From Elysia marginata (lineage: Eukaryota; Mollusca; Gastropoda; Plakobranchidae): 25,278 nucleotides of DNA. The stretch lies in the NCBI GenBank assembly GCA_019649035.1, contig BMAT01006176.1:108484-133761 (forward strand), in the 5' to 3' direction. Position 1 is the stretch's first letter; each line of letters starts with the position of its first letter. Position numbers and translations under genes: made by a program. Positions 11,025 to 20,596 of this stretch are shown in pieces. The notes under the pieces were generated by a model. That model saw only the letters and a program-made list of their open reading frames with translations, was not told the DNA's origin and did no database searches.

Positions 11025-11310
11025 ACCTTTTAGCGGCTGGCAGAAGCTTGGTAGCCCTATGATGAACGCCACCCATTGATGGTGCTAGCCAAATGATGAG
11101 CAAATAAAGAGCTAGTTAAGATGGCGGCCTGGATTTATAGCCCACCACCTCTAATGTCAAGATTCCTTCGATAATCTTCTTTTCACAGAAGAAAATAAAA
11201 ACAGAACACTATTTTCCCGTCCATAGAGTTACCCCTTCTATTTTTTTTCTGCCCGGAGGAACTTCCCGGGTTTAAAGGGACTGGAGTCGGGCTCTTTAAA
11301 AGCTATGCCC
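11025..11310. other. GC-richer patch with small hairpins
   Basis: Base composition is more even than in the flanks. GGCTGGCA (about 11036) can pair with TGCTAGCC (ending near 11091) with one mismatch, and CACC and GGTG flank a loop inside it. Further on, TTTAAAG (about 11270) faces CTTTAAA (about 11295), next to a CCCGG...CCCGGG pair (11252-11270). These could be parts of a decayed repeat or a structured RNA; nothing identifies them. Confidence 0.25.
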
Positions 11311-12614
11311 AGTTTTAGCAACAAGAAAATCGTCCGTAATGCAAATGTTCAGGTGACTTGACAGATCAATAATTGTCTTGTCTTATAGAAACACAGCCCG
11401 TGGGAAACACGTTAAAATGAATGCCAAAGACCAGAATGCTCACGTACTTCTCCTTGCTCTAATTTTCATAGGACAGGCATACTTCACAAAACTTGTATTG
11501 TATTTACAAAAAAATCTATACATTTCAATATGTCTCTGACATACTAAGTGAGGTCTTTTTGCGCTTTTCACATCTCTTAAGCTGCATAAAGACAAAGTTT
11601 TTTTTAAGATGGAGGTAATTTCAATCGACTAGGCCGCCCTAGTGGCCTTATCCTCATGTGCTTTATACTGTGGAACTAGAAACAAAAAAACCTAAATTAC
11701 GCGTTCGAACCTACGTTTATCTTTTTTTTATTCTTTTCCCTCTCGGTCAGAGTCTTAAACGGTTCTGGTAGTTGTAGTTAGCTAGATCCGCCTTGATTGA
11801 GAACGTGACTATATACAGAAGACCTAGAAACAAAAACATAAACTACAATTGTTTCTTCTATCCAACGTTTACTCAATGGCTTACTATTCACTGTCTACAC
11901 CATTTTTTAAATCTGGTAAACAGGATGTTGTGTTTCCAGACCAAGAGTACGCAATAAATGAATTATTAAGTTATTTTCATTACCAGTGAACGAAACTTCC
12001 CACACGTGTAGAGGAATACCCGCTTCTTTATACCTACGTTGTTTTCTCGAATTACCAAAAAGCGACGAATTATTGTCTAGAATTCAAATATCTCTTAGCA
12101 CGAACAACAATATAACATTATTTTAAATTGGACCTTAAATCAATAACACCAGCTTTCTTTAATATAAAACAAAGCTAGGAGGGAAAAAAAACCTTGCCTA
12201 TTTAGAACAGCATTATGTAAAAGATCGCCAAACTTTGCCAACAATGCTCTATAAGTGCACCTCATCATCGCTTAGAAAGCCACGCAACTGCTAGTTCAAG
12301 TTCACTAGAGGTGGTAGGTTTGTCCGTAGGCTGTCGCAATGTAGGCCCGACACTCCATCGTGAGTAAATGTCATGAATCTCTGTATCTTTCAATGAAATT
12401 TGAGAGGGCCGGCCCACTCAAGTTAAGATGAGATCCACTTTGCTCTAAATTTATGAAGAGCTCAAATAAAATAAATCAGTAGCACATTTGTGCTAAAATA
12501 TGTTTCCTCTCCGTTGCTGGGCTCGTTCACTACGAAGGCTTCGGTTTGTCCTAAAAAATTTCTTTCAATCTCTGAAAAAATTACGTGTGTAGTGGTAGAT
12601 GCATCAAATTCCTT
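11311..12614. other. AT-rich non-coding sequence up to the assembly gap
   Basis: No gene or clear repeat. A small GC-richer segment lies near 12290-12360. A frame that appears to cross the following Ns is not meaningful. Confidence 0.55.
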
Positions 12615-12716
12615 NNNNNNNNNNNNNNNNNNNNNNNNNNNNNNNNNNNNNNNNNNNNNNNNNNNNNNNNNNNNNNNNNNNNNNNNNNNNNNNNNNNNNN
12701 NNNNNNNNNNNNNNNN
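12615..12716. other. Assembly gap (102 Ns)
   Basis: A continuous run of unknown bases, seen directly. The true length of missing sequence is unknown. The near-round size is typical of a placeholder or of an estimated scaffold gap. Confidence 0.99.
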
Positions 12717-12758
12717 GACGTCTTTTCGCAATTTATAAAATAACTTTTATCTACCTAT

Positions 12759-12905
12759 TATATTGAGGTTGTGCACATTACAAAAACATTGTGTTTGGCT
12801 ATCAAAACGGCGGGCGGTCCCGGAAGTCGAAGTTGGCGCAATGGGTCCGTCATTTTGATAGCCAAACGCAATAATTATTTTCGTAATATGCACAGCCTCA
12901 ATATA
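12759..12905. mobile_element. Fold-back MITE-like element flanked by TA
   Basis: TATATTGAGG (12759-12768) is exactly inverted at 12896-12905. The symmetry continues inward for about 50 bp per arm: TGTGCA, ATTAC and TTTGGCTATCAAAA on the left face TGCATA, GTAAT and TTTTGATAGCCAAA on the right, with a few mismatches and one short indel in the A/T-rich middle of the arm. A GC- and CpG-rich loop of about 40 bp (about 12808-12850) separates the arms. The outermost TA on each side fits a TA target duplication as used by Tc1/mariner-type elements. The element is about 147 bp, too short to encode a transposase, so it would be a non-autonomous MITE. A structured genomic palindrome of another origin is the alternative. 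Confidence 0.75.
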
Positions 12906-14120
12906 TAAAATTATTCCTGCATGTGTTGCTACCTGTCTTAAAGCCTGTGCTCTGGGCGTAACCGCCTGTTTCTGTGGCGGACTTTGACAGAAGTCTCATG
13001 TACTGAAAAGCATCACCGATAAATGGATTTCCGACGTTCAAGAATTACTCGCTTAGACAAGAAACGACAAAAACTTTAAAGACCCAAAGGCTTTTAGGCC
13101 GCAACAAAATAAAGCAGACAATGAGTGTTAGATTATTGCGTCAACAGAACATATATCAGCGGTATTTATTGTATAATCTTCATAGGGGTCTTTGCGATTT
13201 TGCTAACAGCGCCAATTAGAGGAAATCTTCCAATTAAATAGCTTACATAATTTGGAGAGCGCTCGCCGTAAACGCAATTTATAGAAGTTTATAGAAAAAA
13301 AACTACGGAAGACAATGCAAAATACGATTATTGGGGAAAGACACGTGAAAACTGCCAAAAGCAGATTTCTTAATGAGAAGATAGCTTAAACTTTTTCTTG
13401 CTCTCTCTTTATAAATGTCAATTGGAGAAAAGTCTTAGGTTTGTAAGTGAAAATCGTATAAATACTGCTAGCATGAATCCACTCCATAACTTTTTAATAA
13501 CCCACTTACAAGAAAGTTAAAATAGAAACAAAGATTTATAGAGCACTAAAAAAGATAGTTCGTCCCTGATGCGTATATAACAAGAAGGAACAAGAAAAAA
13601 AAATAATTTGGTGCTTTCCATCTAAGAGAAAATTTCGAGAAGAAAATAAGCTATTAGTACAGTACTGTAGGTGGAAAAACATACAAAGATTTGAGACGAA
13701 AAATCATTCAAAAAGAAAAAAAAAACAACAGATCGATATGAGGAGTGAAAAAATAAAATTGCTGGCCACACTCAAAACTAGCAAGACTGATACAAAAACA
13801 GATAATTCTACCGAAAAGCTCAAAGAAAAAAAATAATTCGCAAAAATACACATAAGTAGCTACCTAGGGAAATATGTCTATAAACGGGCAGGCAGAAAAG
13901 AACAACAACTATTCACTATGTGTCGATATCAATACAGAAAGTTTCTATCAATAGATACATAGACATCGTGGAGTCAAATAGGAACAAACATTTACACCCT
14001 CATATCAAGGACCGTCTAGTCACAGAGAAGACAGGTATAATAGGAGATAAATAGAAACAAGGATTGATGGAGAAAAGGGTCCTAAATGACTAGAGGACAG
14101 AAAAATATAAAAGAAACATC

Positions 14121-14121
<1 letters not shown>
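12906..14121. other. AT-rich non-coding sequence
   Basis: About 1.2 kb with many A-rich runs (13600-13850 especially). No frame, RNA gene or repeat structure of note is visible. Confidence 0.6.
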
Positions 14122-14169
<48 letters not shown>

Positions 14170-14185
14170 GAAAGGGGGGGGGAGG
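14122..14185 (+). repeat. (GA)n microsatellite with G-run cap
   Basis: About 22 GA units (14122-14165) lead directly into GGGGAAA, nine G and AGG (14167-14185). The purine strand is the + strand. The cap closely matches an isolated motif at 24188-24206. Confidence 0.95.
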
Positions 14186-15119
14186 TCGTCAACATTCAGA
14201 ATTGATCAGGTTGCCTTCGAAATTGGAATAAGATATCTGTTCTTGAAGTGTTTTTCTAAGGAATCCGTTTCCTGTCCATTTGCTGTTCTAGCGTCGCGAG
14301 ATGGAAAACATTGCTTGTGATAGCTTCTATGTCTCGTGAATGCAGTAGAGATTGAACGTTGAAACAGCTCTTAAAAAATTACATGCCCAAGTTTCTTTCT
14401 ATCTTTTGAACCATTTCAAAACCAATTCTAACAGCATTATTAAAAAAATAATAAGCTTTTCAGCAGTTTAGCTATTTTTTAACCAGTTTATGCAAGTAAA
14501 TAAAAAAAGAGTGCTGACATACAAACTACAGTTTATTAAAAATTACTTCCAACGTGTAGGAACGAAGACACATTTAACTACACCGTTAGCATTTCAGAAA
14601 AACCAATGATCCGTCCATGGTATTGCTTGTAAGATTCTAATAAAAAAAACTTTTAAACATTCAGATAAATGGCAGTGAAACCATTTTGGATCGGAAACCC
14701 TACTAAAAATAAAGCTTCCATTAAAAGGCTCTATCACGTTTGTCCTTTCATCTTCAGCTCTTATCCTTTTATTCATAAATCTATTCGAGAAAAGCCCCTC
14801 GGGTTTCTCCGTGTGAGATACCAAAGATAGTGGTGAGATTTTTGCGACTAAGGATATTCTCATTTTACGTGTCTGCGTGGCTTATATTTGAATTAAGGTT
14901 GTCGACGTCATGAATTAATACACACAAAAGCTGGTTGTTGGTGATCCTATTCGAACCAGAATATGATTCATATATTATGTAATTAAAAAAAATACAGATA
15001 TCACATTATTGTATAAAACAATGATGGAATTAAAATACTCGTACCAATTTTCATCTTTGGAAAAAGATGAAATCAATGTGGTAGGTTACTAACGTGACAA
15101 TGAGAAAAAATAATATTAT
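14186..15119. other. AT-rich non-coding sequence
   Basis: A minus-strand 89-codon frame (14594-14863) has a fairly even amino-acid composition but no recognisable motif, and I do not support it as a gene. No other feature is seen. Confidence 0.5.
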
Positions 15120-16100
15120 GACAACAATACCTTACAAACGAGGCACCGGTAAATAATTTAACCCGAACTTCCGACAAAATCTGTGAAAATTGAAGAAGAA
15201 GGTTTATCGAAAACCCAGAACTAGAAGAAACGACCGACACCGCCGAGTCACCGGAAGAAAACCCATTTTTAGTCGTATTTCAAGGCGCATTTCATGCAGC
15301 GGCCACGCTATTTGAGTGCTCTCAGCGCTACGCAGATTCCGCGACAGGTCTTTACGCACCAACATACCTTGTAAACTCACAGAGGAAACAGGGTGTCACT
15401 CCAACATCTTGACCGCATATTGCCGGGTAATCATCTGCGTCGGAAGAGGGCGATGAGGCAAGCCAGGATTCTAATACCGAATTTCTTGGTTAAAAAATCA
15501 CAAGTCACCTCAATGAGCATCTTCTCCAGTAATTAGCAAGGTGAGAGGCCATAGACGACCTACAGCACTTATATGCTCTTTTAGCGAATTGATGGCAGTT
15601 TACGATGTCTTGACAATGTTGTAAGATAATATGAAGCTCAAACTTTAAACCACAAAGAAAAACGTTGAAACGAGATGGTCCTTTATTGGTCTAATGAGCA
15701 TAAGAAAGCGTAGCAAAGTCAGCGCATAATCCTCTCAGTTATGCCTAGACCAAAGAATAACGGACCGGGCCCATGAATGATTAGATCTATAGAGCATGTA
15801 CAGGAAACGCAGTGTCACTCAAGATCCGACATCCTTCATTATAGCAGGATCTCATATTACTCTCTTTCTACCATCCGTACAGAGCGAGCGCCACAGAGAC
15901 TTAAAAGTAATAGCGAAAAACGTAGCCTGTCAGTAGAATCCCGAGGTTGAAGGCGGACGGGATAGTATAAGGCGGAAACTAGACAGACGAAACGTTATTA
16001 GGTATTGATTACAGTCAGTCTCGTGAGTCGGAATTTGACGGCTGTCCGCTTCTCTAGCTGTTTAAGCATTTAATAGTACAGCAATGAGAAATTACCACGC
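15120..16100. other. CpG-richer block of unknown origin
   Basis: Across nearly 1 kb, CG dinucleotides are clearly more frequent than in the flanks. By eye there are around 20 between 15181 and 15480 and another cluster at 15880-16060. Stops interrupt all frames; the best short open stretch on + runs from about 15283 to 15408. An imperfect direct repeat is present: AGGAAACAGGGTGTCACTC (15383 on) and AGGAAACGCAGTGTCACTC (15802 on). A decayed transposable element is the simplest reading. An unmethylated regulatory CpG island is possible but unsupported by any promoter motif I can see. Confidence 0.35.
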
Positions 16101-16473
16101 TTGTCCAACCGCTGCCAGAAACAAATTTCTTTTTTTAACAGCACATAAGCGACACCTCTAAGAGTTGACAAAAGGCTTAACATTTACTCCTGGTCTAAAG
16201 AATACACATACCCGTTGCAGTTTAAAGGGTTCTTAAACTATGAAGATCGAGCAAGAAAATTTTGTTTGATGCAAAGTAAATAGTAGATTACATTAAAGCT
16301 TTCACTCATGAACGTAAGCCAACATAGTGGAAAACGCTACATCTATTGCTTCAAAACTCAAAGCTTAAAAAATATTCATGGAGGATCGCAATCAAAACAA
16401 GACATGACTTATTAAAAAGTTTATTGATCTGTAGGAAAATCTCGAGAGAATTTTTTACAACTAATTTTTGTAA
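16101..16473. other. AT-rich non-coding sequence
   Basis: Nothing recognised on either strand. Confidence 0.55.
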
Positions 16474-16493
16474 CCCTCCCCCCCCTCCTCTCC
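16474..16493 (-). repeat. Pyrimidine run (C8 core), purine on the minus strand
   Basis: CCCT, a run of eight C, then TCCTCTCC. Together with the G-runs at 3-10, 9666-9677, 14174-14182 and 24194-24203, this is one of five homopurine G-runs of eight or more in the window, and the only one with the purines on the minus strand. Confidence 0.85.
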
Positions 16494-17140
16494 ATAAAGT
16501 CTATGTACTTATTCAACTTCCAAAACGAGCAAATTTACTTACATTTCAAATCTCCCCAGTGAGGCGAATTTTATCAGCCTGAAAGATAAAAACGATTGTA
16601 TAAGTCATAATACAAAAACTTTTCAAGACTATTTATTAATTACAAAGTTTACAATAGTTGGCAATGTCTCAGGCCTCTACAACAACTTGGATATCCTAAC
16701 GCTTTTTTAATGAGGAAAAAATAGTGTTACATTTACAAAGAGAGAAAACAAAAATAGAACCAAAAGAGGATAGACACTTTATTCGATTTTCACATACTGG
16801 ATATTTCAATGTCGAGTTTACAGATAATGAGAATATAATTTTTTTTCTTGATCCCACACTAAGTTTTTGACAATAAATGGATCAAATTGGATAATTATCG
16901 CCTTCGATTAAAATTAGTAGCAGACAAGCCTTTATTACTTATGAAATTCAGTTATAGTGTGTCATAAGACGTCTCTGAATTCCCGTTCCGAGGTAATTTT
17001 TTTCTAACAAATTTGACCGCGCTCTGACAATCTTTGAAAGTTCATTCATTTATTCAAATCCCCAACTGCCAGCTTTTATTTCAGCAACTTAGATCCATGG
17101 TATTTTACCTGCTGCTTCAGAACTAAACTCATGAATGAAT

Positions 17141-17144
<4 letters not shown>
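16494..17144. other. AT-rich non-coding sequence
   Basis: No supported gene. The 78-codon frame covering 16346-16582 crosses the C-run and is not convincing. Confidence 0.55.
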
Positions 17145-17145
<1 letters not shown>

Positions 17146-17209
<64 letters not shown>

Positions 17210-17235
17210 GATAGGGGAGTGAAAGAAGAGAGGTA
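17146..17235 (+). repeat. (GA)n microsatellite with decaying right edge
   Basis: Nearly pure GA from 17146 to 17210 with one AAA interruption, then purine-rich degenerate sequence to about 17235. The purine strand is the + strand. A minus-strand 105-codon frame over it (17076-17393) is poly-Ser/Leu in the middle and is not a gene. Confidence 0.95.
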
Positions 17236-18594
17236 GGCAGATGCACACACAGACAGAAAGAGATTAAAAGAGGACAGATGGAAAACCCAGCCACTACGGC
17301 TAAGTCCAAGACCTCATTTTGCATTACATCAATTAGTTCGAAAATTGAAGGAAGTTTATCTTGAAAGCTAATTTGGCTTGTAGCATCTTGCATTATTCAC
17401 GTTTTCTCTATGCTTGAGAAAACCGGTGTTAAAATATTTGACAAAAGCGTTAAAATGTTAAGCCAGTTTGAGCCCTGGCAGACCCAAGGCAAAATTGTTC
17501 TGATCTGCTCGTTCAAACTGCAGCGGGTAATTACGCACCGCTGAAAGCTTTTTTTTATCATAAAAGATTTAGTTTTCTCCTCGAAAGGAGTCATTGTAAG
17601 AGCAGAAGTATTTTGAGAGAGAAATGTCCGCTGTAGTTTGTATATTTTAAAAATCTGATGCAAGCTGGGCTAAGCAAAGCTCGCAAACTACCCGCAAAGG
17701 CATAAAATGCATGTCTTGCGGCAAATTACATCGGGTGCTGTATATTGTTTCCTGGGCCTCATAAACACACTGAGACCTTTCTATATCTGCCACGGAGGAC
17801 TCTCGCCTCTCCAAACATTTAATACTAGTACTCTATGGGACTAAAGACCACTAACACAGTGATAAGCTTTTATAACAACCATAAATCCATACCTTATCCT
17901 TGCCACATCTCATACGATACACACGCTACTAAAGGTTGACAATGGAGAACTCAACTGACTGCCATGGGGAGTTTGCATGTAGATGAGAACTCTTAAGCAA
18001 AGACATACCGGAATCACCCACGTTGTTGTCTGGAATATGTCAGGTCTAAAACTGCAGACACTGAACAGAAGATACCCGAATGTCCTGGAGGGTACACTTT
18101 TTAATCTGACATTTCGTTTTCCCTCGCTTTCGTTTCTTTTCTCCCTTACATATAAGCAGATTTCACAAACACATGTATCTTTTACAGCACTACAGTTCAT
18201 GTTTTCTCTTTAATGTAGCAACCAGCCTCGTGTCATTTAATAGAAAAAAAGCAAGAAGCAATGCATTTTCAAAAGCAGTTTTTCAGCATAGAATTTATCT
18301 GATGAAATACGATCTGAATCATGTTTGCGAGTCCCCCATTTTAATATATTGTTAGGATGGACCCAACGTTTGTAATAAATTTCAATAACATTGGTTTGTA
18401 AAGTTTGTTCAAGTTGTATTTTGAAATTCTATACATTGGAGTATTGACTGGAGTAACCAATTTAGTCCTACAATTTGGTTGTGTAAGTAGTGGAGACAGC
18501 CACTGCGCAATCAAATGATTGAATTATTATAAAGGTATGAAATTAGTAGTGGAGAGAAGTAGGCTTTTTAGTGGAAATGCCCGAAATGTCTGCC
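17236..18594. other. Non-coding sequence, mixed composition
   Basis: Several frames of 60-96 codons overlap on both strands between 17397 and 18355. The densest overlap is 17910-18213, where a + frame containing THVVVWNMSG and a minus frame containing CVCEICLYVREKR coexist. Neither is recognisable, and overlapping frames on opposite strands argue that both are chance. Confidence 0.45.
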
Positions 18595-18665
18595 TTTAGT
18601 ATGATTCGAACCTTCGACTTATAGATGCTTCGGCACCCACCGCCTTGTCTATTAGAGAAACATGA
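18595..18665 (-). pseudogene. tRNA-like pseudogene or SINE head
   Basis: Read on the minus strand, GGTTCGAATC (18612-18603) is a perfect pol III B-box / T-loop sequence. About 31 nt upstream of it, TAATAGACAAGG (18654-18643) is a poor A-box. Between them, GGTGC and GCATC form an anticodon-arm-like stem (with a G-T pair), but the loop has four rather than seven nucleotides. The T-stem around the B-box is mismatched, so this is not a functional tRNA. The order and spacing fit a tRNA-derived SINE or tRNA pseudogene. Body and tail of such a SINE are not clear downstream on the minus strand. Confidence 0.5.
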
Positions 18666-19244
18666 CTTACACAATGTCGCCACTACGCTCCTTAAAAAAA
18701 GGAGTTTCATGGCAAAGGTCCTTGCCTAGCCTCTCCAAGCGACTCGAATATATATGGTTGTGTATAGTGTAAGAATTCGTTTCAAAAGCGCAAACCAAGT
18801 TATATCTTTCATGTCTTTAAACTTGGATGCTAAGTGATGGTGTTAGACTCTTATTTCATTTAACATAAGTCTTTTTTGAGCACATGTGAGACTAGTACTA
18901 AAAAAAGACCCGAGACAAAAAAAAACAACTCTCGAGAAAGAATATATGCAAATAATACAGCAGTTTATACCTTCTTAGACAAATAATAACCAAGTACAGT
19001 ACTGGTGAGTATTACTCCCCTCAAAGAACATAAAACTTTGACTAAAAAGTCATGATATACTAACACACGGCGTATAAAAAAATTGATCCAGCGATTGAGA
19101 AAAACAACTCTTAAAACGCCACATTTCTTGCAAATCTTGGATTGGCATGGCTTGTAAAAGAACGAAAAAACACAGTATGGTCAGTTTAATGTTTAAGAAT
19201 TATTATCTACCTTAGAGATAAATTTGGAGAAGGTAGAAGGTAAT
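18666..19244. other. AT-rich non-coding sequence
   Basis: Nothing recognised. The minus-strand motif GGAGCGTAGTGGCG (near 18682-18695) resembles the start of a second tRNA-like unit but has no matching B-box of its own at tRNA spacing. Confidence 0.45.
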
Positions 19245-19282
19245 GAGTCAGAGAGAGTTAGAGAAAGAGAGAAAAAGATAGA
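19245..19282 (+). repeat. GA/GATA low-complexity tract at the 3' end of the SINE
   Basis: AGAGAGAG, AAAGAGAG and GATAGATAG units abut the tail of the minus-strand SINE. Similar GATA/GA sequence lies on the other side (19569-19630), so the element either landed in such a repeat or seeded one from its tail. Confidence 0.8.
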
Positions 19283-19567
19283 TAGATTGGTTGGTTGTTT
19301 GAATTTTTAACGTCCCAGTCAACTTTGAGGTTATATCAGAGACGGCGCTGGCGATAATTGAAAGTGTGCTGCCACACTGTGATGTGAGGAACGCTTGTGT
19401 ACACCACACCCAGTCACATAATCCTGACACCAAGCCGACCAGACTTAACACTAAATCCATAATGCAAGACACTGAGCGGATCAGCTGCTAATACCAATTT
19501 TTAAGTCCTTGGTTTGACGCACCTCCCGATCACTGAGCGAGTGTCTTACCGCCAGGCCACAGAGCCG
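19283..19567 (-). mobile_element. tRNA-derived SINE, about 285 bp
   Basis: On the minus strand the element starts CCGGCTCTGTGGCCTGGCGG. It contains an A-box-like TGGCCTGGCGG (19559-19549), then a tRNA-like GTAAGACACTCGCTC and a damaged B-box region (GGGAGGTGCGTCAAACC, 19527-19511). A central body follows, with a 25-nt core starting GGTGTCAGGATTATGTGAC (19431-19407) and GTGGCAGC (19375-19368). It ends GGGACGTTAAAAATTCAAACAACCAACC, a short tail of CAACC units. Head, body and simple tail in this order are characteristic of SINEs, and the tail style is one I associate with molluscs (from memory). The 74-codon frame inside it is not a gene. AGATAGATAG on both sides could be a target duplication or just the host microsatellite. 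Confidence 0.75.
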
Positions 19568-19630
19568 GTAGATAGATAGAGAGATAGAGATAGATAGATA
19601 GACAGATAGAGAGAGGGAGAGAGAAAGAGG
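19568..19630 (+). repeat. GATA/GA microsatellite at the 5' end of the SINE
   Basis: GATAGATAG and GAGAGAG units with interruptions run from the head of the minus-strand SINE to about 19630. The purine-rich strand is the + strand. Confidence 0.9.
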
Positions 19631-20417
19631 TTGTATTTTTTGGTATAAAGAGCTTAAGTAAGGGTATCAAAATCAGAGTCATTAACCTCTAAGTTACAAG
19701 ACCAACGAGTAACGGACAGAGAGAGAAAATATTAATTTTTTCCTGGTCTCACTTACAGGTTACTACAAATAATGTGGCCTTCAGATTGAAGAAAGAAATT
19801 TGATTGAAACTCTTGGAAAGCGGAAAATCACCGCTAAGCTCAAAAGTCAGTCATGTTGAGGAATTCTTTCAGCGCTAGCCTACCGGTAATCAACAATCCT
19901 TTTTCTTTTGTTAAAAATCGTCGAGAAAAAGAGTTAAGAAGAAAAAGGGCAATTTTCTTTATCCTTTTGGAAAAGACCCTCATTTAGCTAAAATATATTT
20001 GAAGAGGCCAAAGTATATTTGAGATCTCAGCCAATTTTTACAAATCCTTTGAAGTAGAATGTGGATAATTACAACTCCATTTGAAGACAAAGGTCCAACA
20101 ATCATTCTTAGAAAAGGGATAGAAAGATAACATGCGGGCCGGGAAAAGGTTAAATTATGTTTTTAAATCATATAAAAAAAATTAAGCTGTCCGAAGAATT
20201 CTTTATATTTAAAAGAATTTCAATAAAATGGTGTCAGAGCTAAATCAAAATAAAACAGACATAGAAGGCACGGCGTTTGAAAACATACCAACGCAGTTGC
20301 TACGACATACTGTAGCTCAACAGGATCAAACTGCGATAAATACAGAGCAACAATATCTTGGTGACTGCTCTAGGGAAAACACAAACACCTGATGATATGT
20401 TTCTAAGATATTTATGC
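19631..20417. other. AT-rich non-coding sequence
   Basis: No frame or repeat of note is seen before the poly-A run that opens the next purine tract. Confidence 0.55.
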
Positions 20418-20596
20418 AAAAAAAAAAAAAAAAAGGAAAATGAAGGGAGAGCGGGAGAACGAGAAAGCGAGAGAGACAGAGAGAGATAGATAGAGAGAGA
20501 GAAAGTGGAGAAAGAGACAGAGAAAGAGAGAGGGAGAGAGACGGGGACAGAGAGAGAGATAGATAGGAAGAGATATAAAGAAAGAGGTAAAAGAAG
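20418..20596 (+). repeat. A17 run plus degenerate GA/GATA purine tract
   Basis: Seventeen A (20418-20434) are followed by about 160 bp of GA-dominated sequence with GATA, GACA, GGGA and CGGG interruptions. It is far more degenerate than the other GA tracts and so is probably older. The purine strand is the + strand. The minus-strand frames across it (20300-20655) are poly-Ser/Leu artefacts. Confidence 0.9.

Noticed and set aside
11633..11657. AGGCC...GGCCT palindrome
   Set aside because: Only 5-bp arms; expected by chance.
12462..12738. Frames of 82-89 codons spanning the Ns
   Set aside because: Openness across unknown bases carries no information.
17910..18213. Overlapping + and - frames of 76 and 96 codons, considered as a small gene
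   Set aside because: Opposite-strand overlap and lack of recognisable sequence make chance the better explanation.
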